This document shows positions 17,497-27,311 of a stretch of 64,000 bases of DNA, piece by piece. Below the pieces are notes generated by a model that did not search any database, was not told where the DNA came from, and saw only the letters and a list, made by a program, of their open reading frames with translations. The stretch is taken from the NCBI GenBank assembly GCA_963739045.1, contig CAVTYY010000001.1:930001-994000 (forward strand), in the 5' to 3' direction. The stretch comes from Halobacillus_B sp963739045. Its GTDB lineage: Bacteria; Bacillota; Bacilli; Bacillales; Halobacillaceae. Each line of letters opens with the position of its first letter. Within the stretch, counting starts at the first letter, position 1. The position numbers and the translations under genes were made by a program.

Positions 17497-19519
17497 TTGA
17501 AATTTATAAAAATGATTATCTTTTTCCTAGTTTTGGCTGCACTCGTCAGCTGTTCGAAACAGCCGAAACCAGAAGATACGATGGATGCCTATATGAAAGC
17601 GTGGGAGAACCAGAAGTACGATGAGATGTACTCCCTGCTAAGCGAGAGTTCTAAAGAATCCATCTCTCAAAAAGAGTTTAAAGAAGCCTATACGAATAAA
17701 TATGATGGAATCAATATGAAAGATCTATCCATTACATATGATCTTCCGGAAGAAGAGAAAGAATATGATAAAGAATCCAAGCCGACATTTAAATATAACG
17801 TAAGCATGGATTCTCTAGCAGGTAAAATAAAATTTTCCCATAAAGCTGAACTTGTTTTTCACAAGGGAGATGAGGAAAGCAAGTGGCTGATCAATTGGAA
17901 TCCTTCCATGATTTTTGCCGGTATGGAACAAGGCGATACGATCCTTGCCCGTACTCTAGCACCGGAACGTGGAGAGATCTATGATCAAAACGGCAAAGGA
18001 CTTGCTGTGAATGGGGTCATCCAGCAGGTAGGACTTGTCCCGGCATGGATGGAGGGAGATCAAGAAGCAACGAAGAAAAAATTAGCGGAAATATTAAATA
18101 TATCAGTCGAATCCATCAACAAGAAACTGAATCAGTCCTGGGTTAAAGAATCCTCTTTTGTGCCTTTAGCTTCGATCGCTGATGGAGAAGACAAGAAAAT
18201 TGAGGAAATTAAAGTATTAAGCGGGACGAAGTTTAAGGAAGAAGGGGCACGCGTTTATCCTCTAGGGGAAGCGGCGGCCCATTTAACAGGATATATGGGG
18301 TCTATCACTGCCGAAGACCTGGAGAAACTCAAAGATAAAGGATACACCTCAAGTTCCCGGATTGGAAGAGCTGGACTTGAGAGTGTACTAGAAGACAAAT
18401 TAAGAGGGACGCCAGGCGGTAAAGTCATGATTCTGGATAAAGACGGCAATGAGAAAAAGGTTTTGGCAGAAACGCAGGCGGTTGATGGGAAAGACGTAAA
18501 TCTCACCATTCGTGCAGATACCCAAAAAAGTATCTACAGTCAAATGAAGGGTGATTCGGGTTCTTCCGCTGCTATTAATCCTTCGACAGGAGAAGTCTAT
18601 GCCTTAGTAAGCACTCCTTCTTATGATCCTAATAATTTCATTTTAGGAATGAGCAGTGAGAAATATAAACAATTACAGGATAACCCGGATAAACCTCTGT
18701 TAAATAAATTCTCGAAAACCTATGCTCCAGGTTCAACATTTAAGGCGATTACGGCCTCCATTGGACTGGAGACGGGCGCCATCGATCCTAACGAAGAAAT
18801 GTCCATTCCGAATAAAACATTCAGTAAAGAGGGATGGGGCGGATATTCGGTTACTAGAGTGGGAAACAGTGATAAACAGGTGACACTGCGTGATGCGCTG
18901 GTTCATTCAGACAATATTTATTTTGCCCGTTCGATCCTTAACATTGGAGGAAGTGACTTTTTAAAGCAATCGAAGGATTTCGGCTTTAGTGAAGAATTCC
19001 CATTTGCTTATCCCATTGGTTCTTCTCAAATTCTCAAAGAGGATAGCTTCGGTGATAATGAAGTATTGTTAGCAGATACCGGCTATGGTCAAGGGCAGGT
19101 AGAAATGAGCACCCTGCATGTTGCCTTAACTTACACACCATTTGTGACTAATGGAAATCTGTTAAAACCAACCCTTTTTAAAGAGGAGGAAACCGGACAA
19201 ATCTGGCATGAAAATATTATGAGTGAAGACACCGCATCGATCGTTCGGAAAGACTTGAAAGAAGTCGTTCATGCTCCCGATGGTACAGCGAATGGTCACC
19301 CAGATAGAAGGAATTGATCTTGCAGGTAAAACGGGTACCGCCGAGCTGAAGAAATCGCTTGATGACAAAAACGGTCAGGAGAATGGCTGGTTTGTCGCAT
19401 GGGATACCAATAAATCAAATCTGCTTGTATCGATGATGATAGAGGACGTTAAAGATAGAGGCGGAAGTCATTATTTGGTACCGAAAGTGAAGCATATATT
19501 TGAAGAGAATAACAAGTAA
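17497..19519 (+). pseudogene. Class B penicillin-binding protein (PbpC/MecA-like), frameshifted
   Basis: Lipoprotein transpeptidase. Its signal ends in LVSC (Cys19), followed by an NTF2-like MecA_N domain (about 25-140), a dimerisation domain and the transpeptidase with GSTFK (Ser413, Lys416) and HSDN (Ser471). The first frame stops at 19317. The rest, including the essential KTGTAELK motif, lies in the +1 frame and ends at 19519. Removing one C at 19297 restores NGTQIEGIDLAGKTGT, as expected for the family, giving about 673 aa. TTG start after AGGGGGGA. It is either a real null or an assembly error. Confidence 0.82.
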
Positions 19520-19584
19520 GGCTTGGAATGAATGTCTGATAAGAAAATTTGCATGAAGATGAGAGCGGAATCGTATGAATCCCC

Positions 19585-19653
19585 GGCTGGGACATAAGAA
19601 TACCATTCATAATAAATCCCGAACCATTTCTTATAACTGGTTCGGGATTTATG
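19585..19653 (+). terminator. 3'-UTR box plus terminator after the PBP gene
   Basis: A GGCTGGGACATAAG box is followed after about 20 bases by an AAATCCCGAACCA/TGGTTCGGGATTT hairpin. The layout matches the recurrent 3'-UTR module of this window, with a shorter hairpin. Confidence 0.7.
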
Positions 19654-19807
19654 TATATAGGAGTGCTTGGCTTTCTATTTTCCCGGATGGCATCTTAGTC
19701 TTTTTCGAAAATGCCACAAGTTGACCGTCAGTAATGTGCCCGCCTCCTATTCGACTTAGTTGAAAACGGGAATAGTTAAATAGAACGGGCAGGAAGGGAC
19801 GGATTGG

Positions 19808-21292
19808 ATGGTGAAAATCTATGATGCGGCTGTTGTAGGGGCCGGGTTTGGCGGATTAGCTGCAGCAGCCATGCTGAGTAAAGAAGGAAAGAGTGTTGCC
19901 GTATTTGAAGCTTCTAATGAGCTCGGTGGAAGTGCTGGCAAATTTGAGAGAGGCGGGTACCGATTTCAGTCAGGGGCGACTCTGGGAATGGGGTTTGAAA
20001 GCGGCGGAGTGTTCTCAAACCTTTACCAGAAATTAGACTTGCAGCCTCCTCCCATGAAACTATTGAGTCCGATTATGGATATTCATTTGCCGGATCGAAC
20101 GATTCATTATTATCGGGAGCGGCAGAAGTGGTATGAGGAAATTGCCCGGAAGTTCCCGGGCGATCCCGGTAGTATCCAGGCTTTCTATGATGAAGTGTTT
20201 CGCGTAGGGGCGATGGTTGATCAATTGGTGCACCGGCTTCCGGTCTTTCCTCCTAAGAAGATTAAAGACTGGGTGAGTTTACTCCCTCTTGTCAAACCAG
20301 GTTCTCTGCCACTGGCTCCTTATCTTAGTCAGACCATCTATGATCGCCTGAAAAAATACGACTTACATGAAAACCGCTTATTTATTACCTTTCTTAACGG
20401 AGAATTAATGGACAGTGTGCAAACAGATGTGACCCGTTGTCCGGCTTTTCTAGGTTATGCAGCGCTGCAGACTTTTCATAAAGGAGCGTATGCTGTTCAC
20501 GGAGGCTTGGCTGTAATTGCGGAACAGCTGGCGGATTATTGTAAACGTGCAGGGAATGACGTCTTTATGCGGCATCCAATTTATGAAGTGAGCGAGGATC
20601 ACGGCATTTACCAGCTGCAAACCAAACGGAATCAATCCTTTGCAGCTAAGCAAGTACTGCTGAATAATTCTGTCCACAACTTTCACGACACCGTCGACAA
20701 GAGGCTTGCGGGCAAATCCATGATTAACCGGCAAAAGGAATCAGAAAGAGACGCCTGGGGTGCTTATATTATTCATGCAGGGGTGAGAGAAGAGGTCTTC
20801 GCGGAGACTGATGTTCTCTATCATCAATTTATTGATCCCGAGTATCCAGACGACCTTCATGAAGGTGGGCAATTCTTACTTTCTTTATCTGACCGGGAAG
20901 ACAAGCAGATGGCACCGGAGGGTATGCGGTCGCTTACTATTTCTACACATACCAATGCAATTCAGTGGTGGAAGACTAATCATTATTCTGAAAGGAAAGA
21001 GGCCATGAAACACCGTCTGTTCCGTACGGTAGACCATTATTTTCCCAGGTTTTCTGAGCAGCTCGATCTTGTGCTTCCCGGCACCCCCATAACTTTTCAT
21101 AAATGGCTGCGACGGTCATTTGGCAAAGTAGGAGGCTATGTTCCGGATGGGAGGTTCAGCTGGACAAAAAGCTATTCGATCCGAACCGGACTTGATGGGG
21201 TATTTCAATGTGGAGATACGGTTTTCCCTGGAGCAGGCACGCTGGGAGTGACTTTATCCGGACTTATGGCCGCCAAAGAAATGAGTAAATGA
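19808..21292 (+). CDS. FAD-dependent CrtN/CrtD-like oxidoreductase
   Basis: 494-aa flavoprotein of the phytoene desaturase/amine oxidase superfamily. The N-terminal dinucleotide fold is GAGFGGLAAA with a following Glu-Ala-rich strand (VFEASNELGG), and the C-terminal FAD motif is QCGDTVFPGAGTLGV. Carotenoid desaturases and oxygenases of Bacillaceae have this architecture, and related halophiles make C30 carotenoids, but no other crt gene is beside it, so the substrate is open. Start: ATG 19808 preceded by AGGAAGGGA. A 57-aa Cys-rich protein follows 62 bases later and may share the transcript. Confidence 0.75.
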   Translation: MVKIYDAAVVGAGFGGLAAAAMLSKEGKSVAVFEASNELGGSAGKFERGGYRFQSGATLGMGFESGGVFSNLYQKLDLQPPPMKLLSPIMDIHLPDRTIHYYRERQKWYEEIARKFPGDPGSIQAFYDEVFRVGAMVDQLVHRLPVFPPKKIKDWVSLLPLVKPGSLPLAPYLSQTIYDRLKKYDLHENRLFITFLNGELMDSVQTDVTRCPAFLGYAALQTFHKGAYAVHGGLAVIAEQLADYCKRAGNDVFMRHPIYEVSEDHGIYQLQTKRNQSFAAKQVLLNNSVHNFHDTVDKRLAGKSMINRQKESERDAWGAYIIHAGVREEVFAETDVLYHQFIDPEYPDDLHEGGQFLLSLSDREDKQMAPEGMRSLTISTHTNAIQWWKTNHYSERKEAMKHRLFRTVDHYFPRFSEQLDLVLPGTPITFHKWLRRSFGKVGGYVPDGRFSWTKSYSIRTGLDGVFQCGDTVFPGAGTLGVTLSGLMAAKEMSK

Positions 21293-21354
21293 TTGAAGTG
21301 AGCGGGATATGGGAATAAAAAGGATAAAGGTTATTTCAAAAAGGAGAGATCAAT

Positions 21355-21528
21355 ATGCCAGGTCCAGAGAATGAACTAGCAGGTTTCCAAGCCAACCCTA
21401 ATGAATTTGGAAAGTGCGGCATATGCGGGAAACTGCTTACGTCGAAACAAGAAAAAGAAGTAAAGATGTGTAAGGATTGTCAGAGCCGTCATAAAGATCA
21501 GGGAGTCGAATATGACGAATCAGAATAA
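21355..21528 (+). CDS. 57-aa protein with two CxxC pairs (zinc-ribbon-like)
   Basis: Short protein starting MPGPENELAGFQ. The cysteines are arranged CGICGK and CKDCQ, sixteen residues apart, as in small zinc ribbons; the tail is acidic. ATG 21355 is preceded by AAAGGAGA nine bases upstream, a good ribosome site. It follows the FAD oxidoreductase on the same strand with no terminator between. I do not recognise the family and assign no function. Confidence 0.7.
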   Translation: MPGPENELAGFQANPNEFGKCGICGKLLTSKQEKEVKMCKDCQSRHKDQGVEYDESE

Positions 21529-21545
21529 GGATTAATAAAAGAGGC

Positions 21546-21755
21546 TGGAAATAAGGAAATGCCCCCAATCTAAAAACGAACCATGAAGGGAAGGGCGAGA
21601 GGTTTACCTTGAATGACCGCTCCGAAAGTACACTCCGCTTTTCGCGGGCGGCTGGTCTGCCTCTTCGTGCTGCGCACTCTGGGGTCACACCTATGCCTTC
21701 CTCCCGCAGAAGTCTTCCTGTATTTTCTGCGCTGGAATGGTTGATATTTTCGCTG
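21546..21755 (+). repeat. GC-rich dispersed element, subtype D
   Basis: Non-coding stretch starting near GGAAATAAGGAAATGCCCCC and containing GAGAGGTTTACC, CTTTTCGCGGGCGG, GGGGTCACACCTATGCCTTC and CTCCCGCAGAAGTC. The reverse complement of 55930-56105 shows the same blocks in the same order. Its CTTTTCGCGGGC and CTCCCGCAG(A/G)AGTC blocks tie it to the TIR elements at 13220 and 60434. It occupies the gap before the kynB terminator. Confidence 0.72.
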
Positions 21756-21808
21756 CCATTCTCTTTTGTTCATCCGTGAAAACGTCTAGAAATTTTGCCA
21801 TTTGAAAC

Positions 21809-21895
21809 AAAAAATCCGAACGATGATGGAAGAATGTTGTTAACATTTCATCATCGTTCGGATTTTATAATGGCAAAAATACTTCTATCCCTGAC
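21809..21895 (-). terminator. 3'-UTR box plus terminator after kynB
   Basis: On the minus strand a GTCAGGGATAGAAGTATTTT box is followed by AAAATCCGAACGATGATG, a loop with GTTAACA, and the complementary arm, then T. This is one copy of the recurrent 3'-UTR module and begins only a few bases past the kynB stop. Confidence 0.85.
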
Positions 21896-21902
21896 TCTTT
21901 TA

Positions 21903-22523
21903 TTATTTTTGTCTTAACATTGCACGAACGGGGCAGCCATCTGCTTCTTCCATTTTTAACGGAAAAGCAAAGAGTTCGTAAATTCCTGGAGCTACATGAT
22001 CCAACTGGATCCCTTCCAGGATTAGAATGTCATTCTTGTAAAGGGAGTGGTGACCCGTAAGGTTTTTACTAGTTTCAGGGTCTACAGAAGGAGTGTCGAC
22101 CCCGATAAGGTCGATCCCCTGCTCCTGCAGGAAGTCCCCGACATCTTCGCCGATAACTGTATAATTGGAAGGGAAGATGGAACGATCACTCCAGCTCATG
22201 GAACGGAATAACACTTTTTTAACTCCGGAAAAATCAAACGAGGTTAAATCTTCTGCCATAATTGTTTCGATTCCTTCCACATTAACGACCAGGGCATCTC
22301 CTGTGAAGCGCTCCATCGGAATATCACCGAGTTTCAACCCATCAGAATCGTAATGAAACGGTGCATCCACGTGGGTACCTGTATGGTTGCTTGCTTTAAA
22401 CTGGCCGACGTTAACGGCACCGGTCTCTTCCATGGAAGCACTAAGTTTATAATGAAAAGTTTCGTCTCCTGGCCAGGCAGGCGTTTCGTTAGTCAGACTC
22501 ATTGATATATCAATTAATTGCAT
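21903..22523 (-). CDS. kynB: Kynurenine formamidase
   Basis: 206-aa metal-dependent cyclase-family hydrolase that converts N-formylkynurenine to kynurenine and formate. The signature HTGTHVDAPFH carries the metal-binding His/Asp, and a further His pair is in GHHSLYKND. Start: ATG 22523 preceded by AAGGAGG, which itself lies in the 10-base gap after the kynU stop, so the two genes form one operon and are probably translationally coupled. The tryptophan dioxygenase gene kynA is not adjacent. Confidence 0.92.
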   Translation of the reverse strand: MQLIDISMSLTNETPAWPGDETFHYKLSASMEETGAVNVGQFKASNHTGTHVDAPFHYDSDGLKLGDIPMERFTGDALVVNVEGIETIMAEDLTSFDFSGVKKVLFRSMSWSDRSIFPSNYTVIGEDVGDFLQEQGIDLIGVDTPSVDPETSKNLTGHHSLYKNDILILEGIQLDHVAPGIYELFAFPLKMEEADGCPVRAMLRQK

Positions 22524-22533
22524 AATATCCTCC

Positions 22534-23814
22534 TTAGGCGATAATTCCGCGTTCATTTTTGTATTGCTTATGCTTATCTTCGTTCATTATTTCTTTTAGG
22601 ATCATCATGACATCATATACCTCTTCAAAAGATGTATAAAGCGCAATAGGGGCGAGTCGGATCACATTTGGCGATCGATAATCAGGGATGACACCTTCTT
22701 GTTTAAGCGCCTTACAAATACTGGCTGCTTCGGGATGCAGCAGGCTGATATGACCTCCGCGCTGCTGGTCTTTATGGGGAGTGGCGATCTGAAAGCCTGC
22801 CTCACTTAATTCCTGGTGGAGCATGTCCAGCATCAGTCGGGTCTGCTTCAAAGATTTTTGACGAATCGCCTCGATCCCTGCTTCGTGGAAAATTTCAAGA
22901 GAGCCAAGCAAGGGAGCTGAGCTGAGAATATGAGGGGTGCCAATTTGGAAGGCCCCAGCACTGTCGGAATGAGTTAACTCATGATCCATATCAAATTGCT
23001 TTTCTTTTTTTGAACTGAACCATCCGGCCAATCCGGGTTTTCTGCCCAAATGCTTTTGGTTTACAAACAATCCTCCTACACCGCCGGGACCGCTATTTAA
23101 GTATTTGTACGTACACCATACGGCAAAGTCCACATTCCACTGATCGAGCTCATGTGGAAGGGCTCCGATAGAGTGGGCTAAATCAAACCCTGCAATAATT
23201 CCGTGCTTATGAGCCGCTGCTGTAAGCTGTTCTATATCCAATAGCTGGCCGCTGCGATAAAGGACGGACGGAAGCAGGAGCAGAGCCGCAGTGTCATCCA
23301 TAGCTGCTATGATATCCTCTTCAGCCAGCGTATGGCCATCAGAACTGTCCACTTGTATTAAGTGCTCGTTAGGATCAAGTCCATGAAGCTCAATTTGGCT
23401 TTTCAGAGCATAAATGTCAGAAGGGAAGTTTAACGCATCCGCGATAATTTTCGTTCTTTTGCCTTCTGGTTTGTAAAAAGTGGCTAACAGCTGATGTAAA
23501 TTGGTCGTAATTGATCCGGTATTGATGACTTCTTCAGGTGCCGCTCCAATAAGCGGCGCGGTCAGCCCGCCAAGTTTTTCAGACATGTAATACCATGGCT
23601 GCTGTCCTTCTGTCCATCCTTCAATTCCGTACTCTTTCCAATCGTTTAAGGAAGTAAGCAATGCTTTTTCTGCTTTTTTTGAAAGCAGGCCAAGAGAGTT
23701 GCCATCCATATAATAAGTGTGTTCTTGTAAGTAAAATTGACTTTTAAATTCGCTTAAGGAATCTTCTTGATCCAAAGCCCGTACTGATTCTCTCGTAATT
23801 ACACTTTCTGTCAT
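22534..23814 (-). CDS. kynU: Kynureninase
   Basis: 426-aa PLP enzyme cleaving kynurenine to anthranilate and alanine. The PLP lysine is Lys237 in TYKYLNSGPGG; Asp211 in FDLAHSIG would hold the pyridine nitrogen. Length and motifs are full. ATG 23814 follows AAAGGAGGAGG. It is first gene of kynU-kynB on the minus strand and has its own promoter-like sequence in the 75-base gap after recQ. The pathway product anthranilate can be recycled to tryptophan or excreted. Confidence 0.93.
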   Translation of the reverse strand: MTESVITRESVRALDQEDSLSEFKSQFYLQEHTYYMDGNSLGLLSKKAEKALLTSLNDWKEYGIEGWTEGQQPWYYMSEKLGGLTAPLIGAAPEEVINTGSITTNLHQLLATFYKPEGKRTKIIADALNFPSDIYALKSQIELHGLDPNEHLIQVDSSDGHTLAEEDIIAAMDDTAALLLLPSVLYRSGQLLDIEQLTAAAHKHGIIAGFDLAHSIGALPHELDQWNVDFAVWCTYKYLNSGPGGVGGLFVNQKHLGRKPGLAGWFSSKKEKQFDMDHELTHSDSAGAFQIGTPHILSSAPLLGSLEIFHEAGIEAIRQKSLKQTRLMLDMLHQELSEAGFQIATPHKDQQRGGHISLLHPEAASICKALKQEGVIPDYRSPNVIRLAPIALYTSFEEVYDVMMILKEIMNEDKHKQYKNERGIIA

Positions 23815-23833
23815 CCAATTCCTCCTCCTTTTA

Positions 23834-23863
23834 ATTATAAAGATACCCTCCTGAAGATGGCAA
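23834..23863 (-). promoter_or_regulatory. Putative sigma-A promoter of kynUB
   Basis: TTGCCA (23863-23858) and TATAAT (23839-23834) are spaced by 18 bases on the minus strand, directly upstream of the kynU ribosome site. The implied leader is only about 20 bases. Confidence 0.5.
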
Positions 23864-23889
23864 AAGAAGCGTGTTCCATTCAGAGAAAG

Positions 23890-26037
23890 TTATTTCTTCC
23901 ATAAATCGTTCTTCACAAGGACTGCTTTAATCATCCGATATGAGATGTTATCCGGAAGGGCCTCCTTAAGGGGCTTTAACTTATCTTCTTCAAGCTGGTT
24001 ATACTCGTAGAGCACCTGCTCTTCCTCTGAAGGAGTGAACCATTCATCCCAATCGGCTGCTTCTCCTTCTTGAATGGCGCGGAAGATATGATTCTCAATC
24101 GTCAGCTCTGACATTCCTCGTTCCTTAGCGATCGCTTTAAAATCCGTTTTGTTTTCCTGCCACATCTGATATGAAATCAGGTGACTGGGCCGGTCATCGT
24201 CTGGGTCCTTCCGAGGAATCGTCCTCGAAGACGTGTTAGATTTAGGCTTCGGTTTCTCTTCCTGCTCTTGGGCCCAAGGCTGGATTACCTCCAGGAAGGC
24301 CTCCCCGTACTGGGCGAATTTTTGCTCACCGACCCCTTTGACCGCTAACATTTCTTGTTTACTTTCTGGCAGGTAAATCGTCAGCTCTTTAAGAGTAGCA
24401 TCTGAGAATACAACATAAGGAGGGAGACCTGCTTCGTCTGCCAGGGATTTTCTCAGCGCTCGCAATTCTTCAAAGTACTCAAGGTTGTAGTTGGTTTCCT
24501 GTTTCGTAGTGGTGGCCTCTACGAGCATAATGACTGACGTTTCATTTTTCAGCACGGATAAGGAGTCCTTCGTCAATTGTAGAGCAGGATAACGTCCCTG
24601 TCCGGGTGTCAGATAGCCCTCCGCCGTTAAAAAATGAATAAACCGTGTGAGTTCTTTTTCTGTATAGCGGGAAAGAATGCCGTAAGTAGATAAGTCTTGA
24701 AAGCGGAACTGCCGGACCTTCTGATCGGAAGACCCTCGCAGAACTTTCGCCGTTAAACCGGCTCCGAATTTTCCTCCCATCCGTTTCACGCAGGAAAGAA
24801 CCATTTGAGCTTCCTTCGTCATATCACGTTCTTCTCCGGCATGCATGCAGTTGGAACACTTGCCGCATGGGGAAGGTGGGACGGGGTCATCAAAGTATTC
24901 CAAAATGAATTTCTGTAAACAAGTATGAGTGTGACAATAGTTAACCATTGCTTGGAGCTTCGCGTACTCTTCTTTCTTCTTCTCCTCTGAAGGGGACTGG
25001 TCAATCAGGAAGCGCTGTAAATTAATGTCCTGGCTCGAGAAGAGCAGGACACAATCTCCCGGTTCACCATCACGGCCGGCTCTTCCTGCTTCTTGATAAT
25101 AAGATTCGATATTCATCGGCATGGAGTAGTGGATCACGTAACGGACGTTTGATTTATCAATCCCCATTCCGAACGCGTTCGTTGCGATAATGGTCGTAAT
25201 TTCATCCTGGACAAAATCCGTTTGAACCTTTTTCCGCTGATCCTCGCTCATGCCCGCATGGTATTTGCCGGCAGCATAACCTTTCTTGGATAAAAAGGAT
25301 TGCAGCTGATCAGCGTCTTTTCTAGTTGCTGTGTAAATAATGCCCGCATCCTGGGGGCGGCTTTCTAAGTACTCGGTAACAAATTCTCGCTTATCGCGTC
25401 CTTTCATAATCCGGAAGGAAAGGTTTTCCCTGGCGAAGCCTGTATTAACCACGGCATCATCATCAACCTCAATCAGTTGTTTAATATCCCGAATTACTTC
25501 TTGAGTTGCTGTAGCGGTTAAAGCCATCAGCACGGGCAGGTTAGGGACTTTCTGTAAGGTTGATACGATCGACCGGTAGCTTGGCCTGAAGTCATGCCCC
25601 CATTGAGAAATACAGTGGGCTTCGTCAAAGGCAATTAAGGCTAATTGGATCCCTTGAATCGCTGTCATGAAAGCAGGCGAGTCGAACCTTTCAGGAGCAA
25701 CATAGACAAAGGAATAGCGGCCGTTTTCCATATCCTGAATACGATTTCGCTGCTCTTCTGCAGATAAAGAGCTGTTAATGTACGTCGCCGCCACTCCATA
25801 AGAAAGCAAGGCGTCAACCTGATCTTTCATTAAGGAAATAAGCGGCGAAATGATAATTGCCGTGCCTGGAAGTGTGAGACCTGGAATTTGGTAGCACAGC
25901 GACTTTCCGCCTCCGGTAGGCATGACGGCAAGAGTATTCTTTCTTTCTAATACATGAGAGATGGCTTCTTCCTGTCCTGGACGAAACGAAGAGAACCCAT
26001 AGTATTGTTGCAGCAGTTCTTTAGCTTGCTTTATCAT
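23890..26037 (-). CDS. recQ: ATP-dependent DNA helicase RecQ
   Basis: 715-aa RecQ helicase. Walker A MPTGGGKSLCYQ, DEAH box FDEAHCISQWGHDFR and motif VI QEAGRAGRDG are present. The zinc-binding domain has cysteines in HTHTCLQ and CGKCSNC. A winged helix and an HRDC domain (about 500-580) follow, and a C-terminal helix-turn-helix of the YpbB/HTH_40 type (about 610-650) explains the extra length over short Firmicute RecQ. It acts in replication fork repair. Start: ATG 26037, nine bases after AAAAGG; two upstream in-frame starts lack spacing. It precedes kynU with a 75-base gap. Confidence 0.93.
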   Translation of the reverse strand: MIKQAKELLQQYYGFSSFRPGQEEAISHVLERKNTLAVMPTGGGKSLCYQIPGLTLPGTAIIISPLISLMKDQVDALLSYGVAATYINSSLSAEEQRNRIQDMENGRYSFVYVAPERFDSPAFMTAIQGIQLALIAFDEAHCISQWGHDFRPSYRSIVSTLQKVPNLPVLMALTATATQEVIRDIKQLIEVDDDAVVNTGFARENLSFRIMKGRDKREFVTEYLESRPQDAGIIYTATRKDADQLQSFLSKKGYAAGKYHAGMSEDQRKKVQTDFVQDEITTIIATNAFGMGIDKSNVRYVIHYSMPMNIESYYQEAGRAGRDGEPGDCVLLFSSQDINLQRFLIDQSPSEEKKKEEYAKLQAMVNYCHTHTCLQKFILEYFDDPVPPSPCGKCSNCMHAGEERDMTKEAQMVLSCVKRMGGKFGAGLTAKVLRGSSDQKVRQFRFQDLSTYGILSRYTEKELTRFIHFLTAEGYLTPGQGRYPALQLTKDSLSVLKNETSVIMLVEATTTKQETNYNLEYFEELRALRKSLADEAGLPPYVVFSDATLKELTIYLPESKQEMLAVKGVGEQKFAQYGEAFLEVIQPWAQEQEEKPKPKSNTSSRTIPRKDPDDDRPSHLISYQMWQENKTDFKAIAKERGMSELTIENHIFRAIQEGEAADWDEWFTPSEEEQVLYEYNQLEEDKLKPLKEALPDNISYRMIKAVLVKNDLWKK

Positions 26038-26142
26038 TTTGATCATCCTTTTGGTCGATTCTTTCCCCATTTTATCATGTTTCGATTAACTAAATAGGGG
26101 AAAATAGTTATCGTGAAAGCAAATGATAAGGAGTGTTTATAG

Positions 26143-27075
26143 ATGAAGGCTATCGTTATAGAGAATTATGGAGATAAAGATGAACTAGTGGAAAAAGAAG
26201 TAGCAGCACCAGTAATAAATGAGGATCAAGTACTCGTTGAATTAAAAGCAACCTCCATCAATCCTATTGATTGGAAATTGAGAGAAGGCTATTTAAAGGA
26301 TAATCTTCAGTTTGAATTTCCGATCATTCTGGGCTGGGATGCAGCAGGAATTGTAAAGGAAACCGGAAAAAATGTGAAGAATTTCAAAGATGGCGATCGT
26401 GTTTTCGCTCGTCCGGCAACGACGCGGAACGGAACCTACGCGCAATATGCGGCGGTCGATGAGCATCTTCTGGCTCATCTGCCGGAAAATATTCCGTTTG
26501 AAGAAGCAGCAGCGGTTCCATTGGCTGGACTAACGGCATGGCAGTGCCTCGTTGATTTTGGAGAAATCAAACAGGGCGATAAAGTTCTTATTCATGCTGG
26601 ATCCGGCGGTGTCGGCCATTATGCGATTCAAATTGCTAAAGCTCTAGGTGCCTATGTAGCAACAACAGCCAGTGGGAAAAATCAAGACTGGGTGGAAGAT
26701 TTAGGACCGGACCGTTTTATTAACTATAAGGAAGAAGATTTCTCAGAAGTATTAAGTGATTTCGACATCGTTCTTGATACACTGGGAGGCGAAATTCAGG
26801 AGAAAAGCTTTCAGGTGTTGAAAGAAGGAGGAAGACTAGCTTCAATTGTACAGCCGCCGGATGAGAAGACCGCAGAGAAATTTGACGTTAAAGCAGGATT
26901 TGTCTGGCTGGAGCCAAGCGGTGAAAAGCTTGCCAAGCTTGCTGAATTGATGGTGAAAGGACAGCTTACTTCTGTGATCGGCCATCGTTTCCCGCTCAGC
27001 GAGGCAGGCTTGAAAGATGCCCATGAAGTGAGTGAATCTCACCACGCAAAAGGTAAAATCGTCATTTCGATCTAA
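26143..27075 (+). CDS. Zinc-free medium-chain NADP-dependent oxidoreductase (quinone reductase-like)
   Basis: 310-aa MDR-superfamily reductase. A GroES-like N-terminal domain with PLAGLTAWQCL and a Rossmann domain with AGSGGVGHYAIQIAKALGA are visible. The structural and catalytic zinc cysteines of alcohol dehydrogenases are absent, so quinone or enone reduction with NADPH is likely. ATG 26143 after ATAAGGAG. Divergent from recQ. Substrate unknown; such genes often respond to electrophile stress, but no operator is recognised here. Confidence 0.85.
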   Translation: MKAIVIENYGDKDELVEKEVAAPVINEDQVLVELKATSINPIDWKLREGYLKDNLQFEFPIILGWDAAGIVKETGKNVKNFKDGDRVFARPATTRNGTYAQYAAVDEHLLAHLPENIPFEEAAAVPLAGLTAWQCLVDFGEIKQGDKVLIHAGSGGVGHYAIQIAKALGAYVATTASGKNQDWVEDLGPDRFINYKEEDFSEVLSDFDIVLDTLGGEIQEKSFQVLKEGGRLASIVQPPDEKTAEKFDVKAGFVWLEPSGEKLAKLAELMVKGQLTSVIGHRFPLSEAGLKDAHEVSESHHAKGKIVISI

Positions 27076-27148
27076 ACAGTCAGGATTATTCCCTGGCTTA
27101 TTAGGCTCATTTAACAGTATAACAAAATCGACTGAGAAGCTGTAAATT

Positions 27149-27190
27149 AAAAAACATCCTGCCTTCAATTAAGGGGCAGGATGTTTTTTT
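27149..27190. terminator. Terminator after the MDR oxidoreductase
   Basis: AAAAAACATCCTGCC pairs with GGCAGGATGTTTTTT. Strong. The following 120 bases should hold the promoter of the ATP-grasp cluster. Confidence 0.9.
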
Positions 27191-27311
27191 GTATAACGAA
27201 TAAAGAATCAATTTATTTCCATTTTTCTTTAAATTCAAACAATTTTCCGACTATGAAGTGTTATAGTAGGGTATATACACTATTACAACGTTCCAGGAGA
27301 GGAGAGATTTA

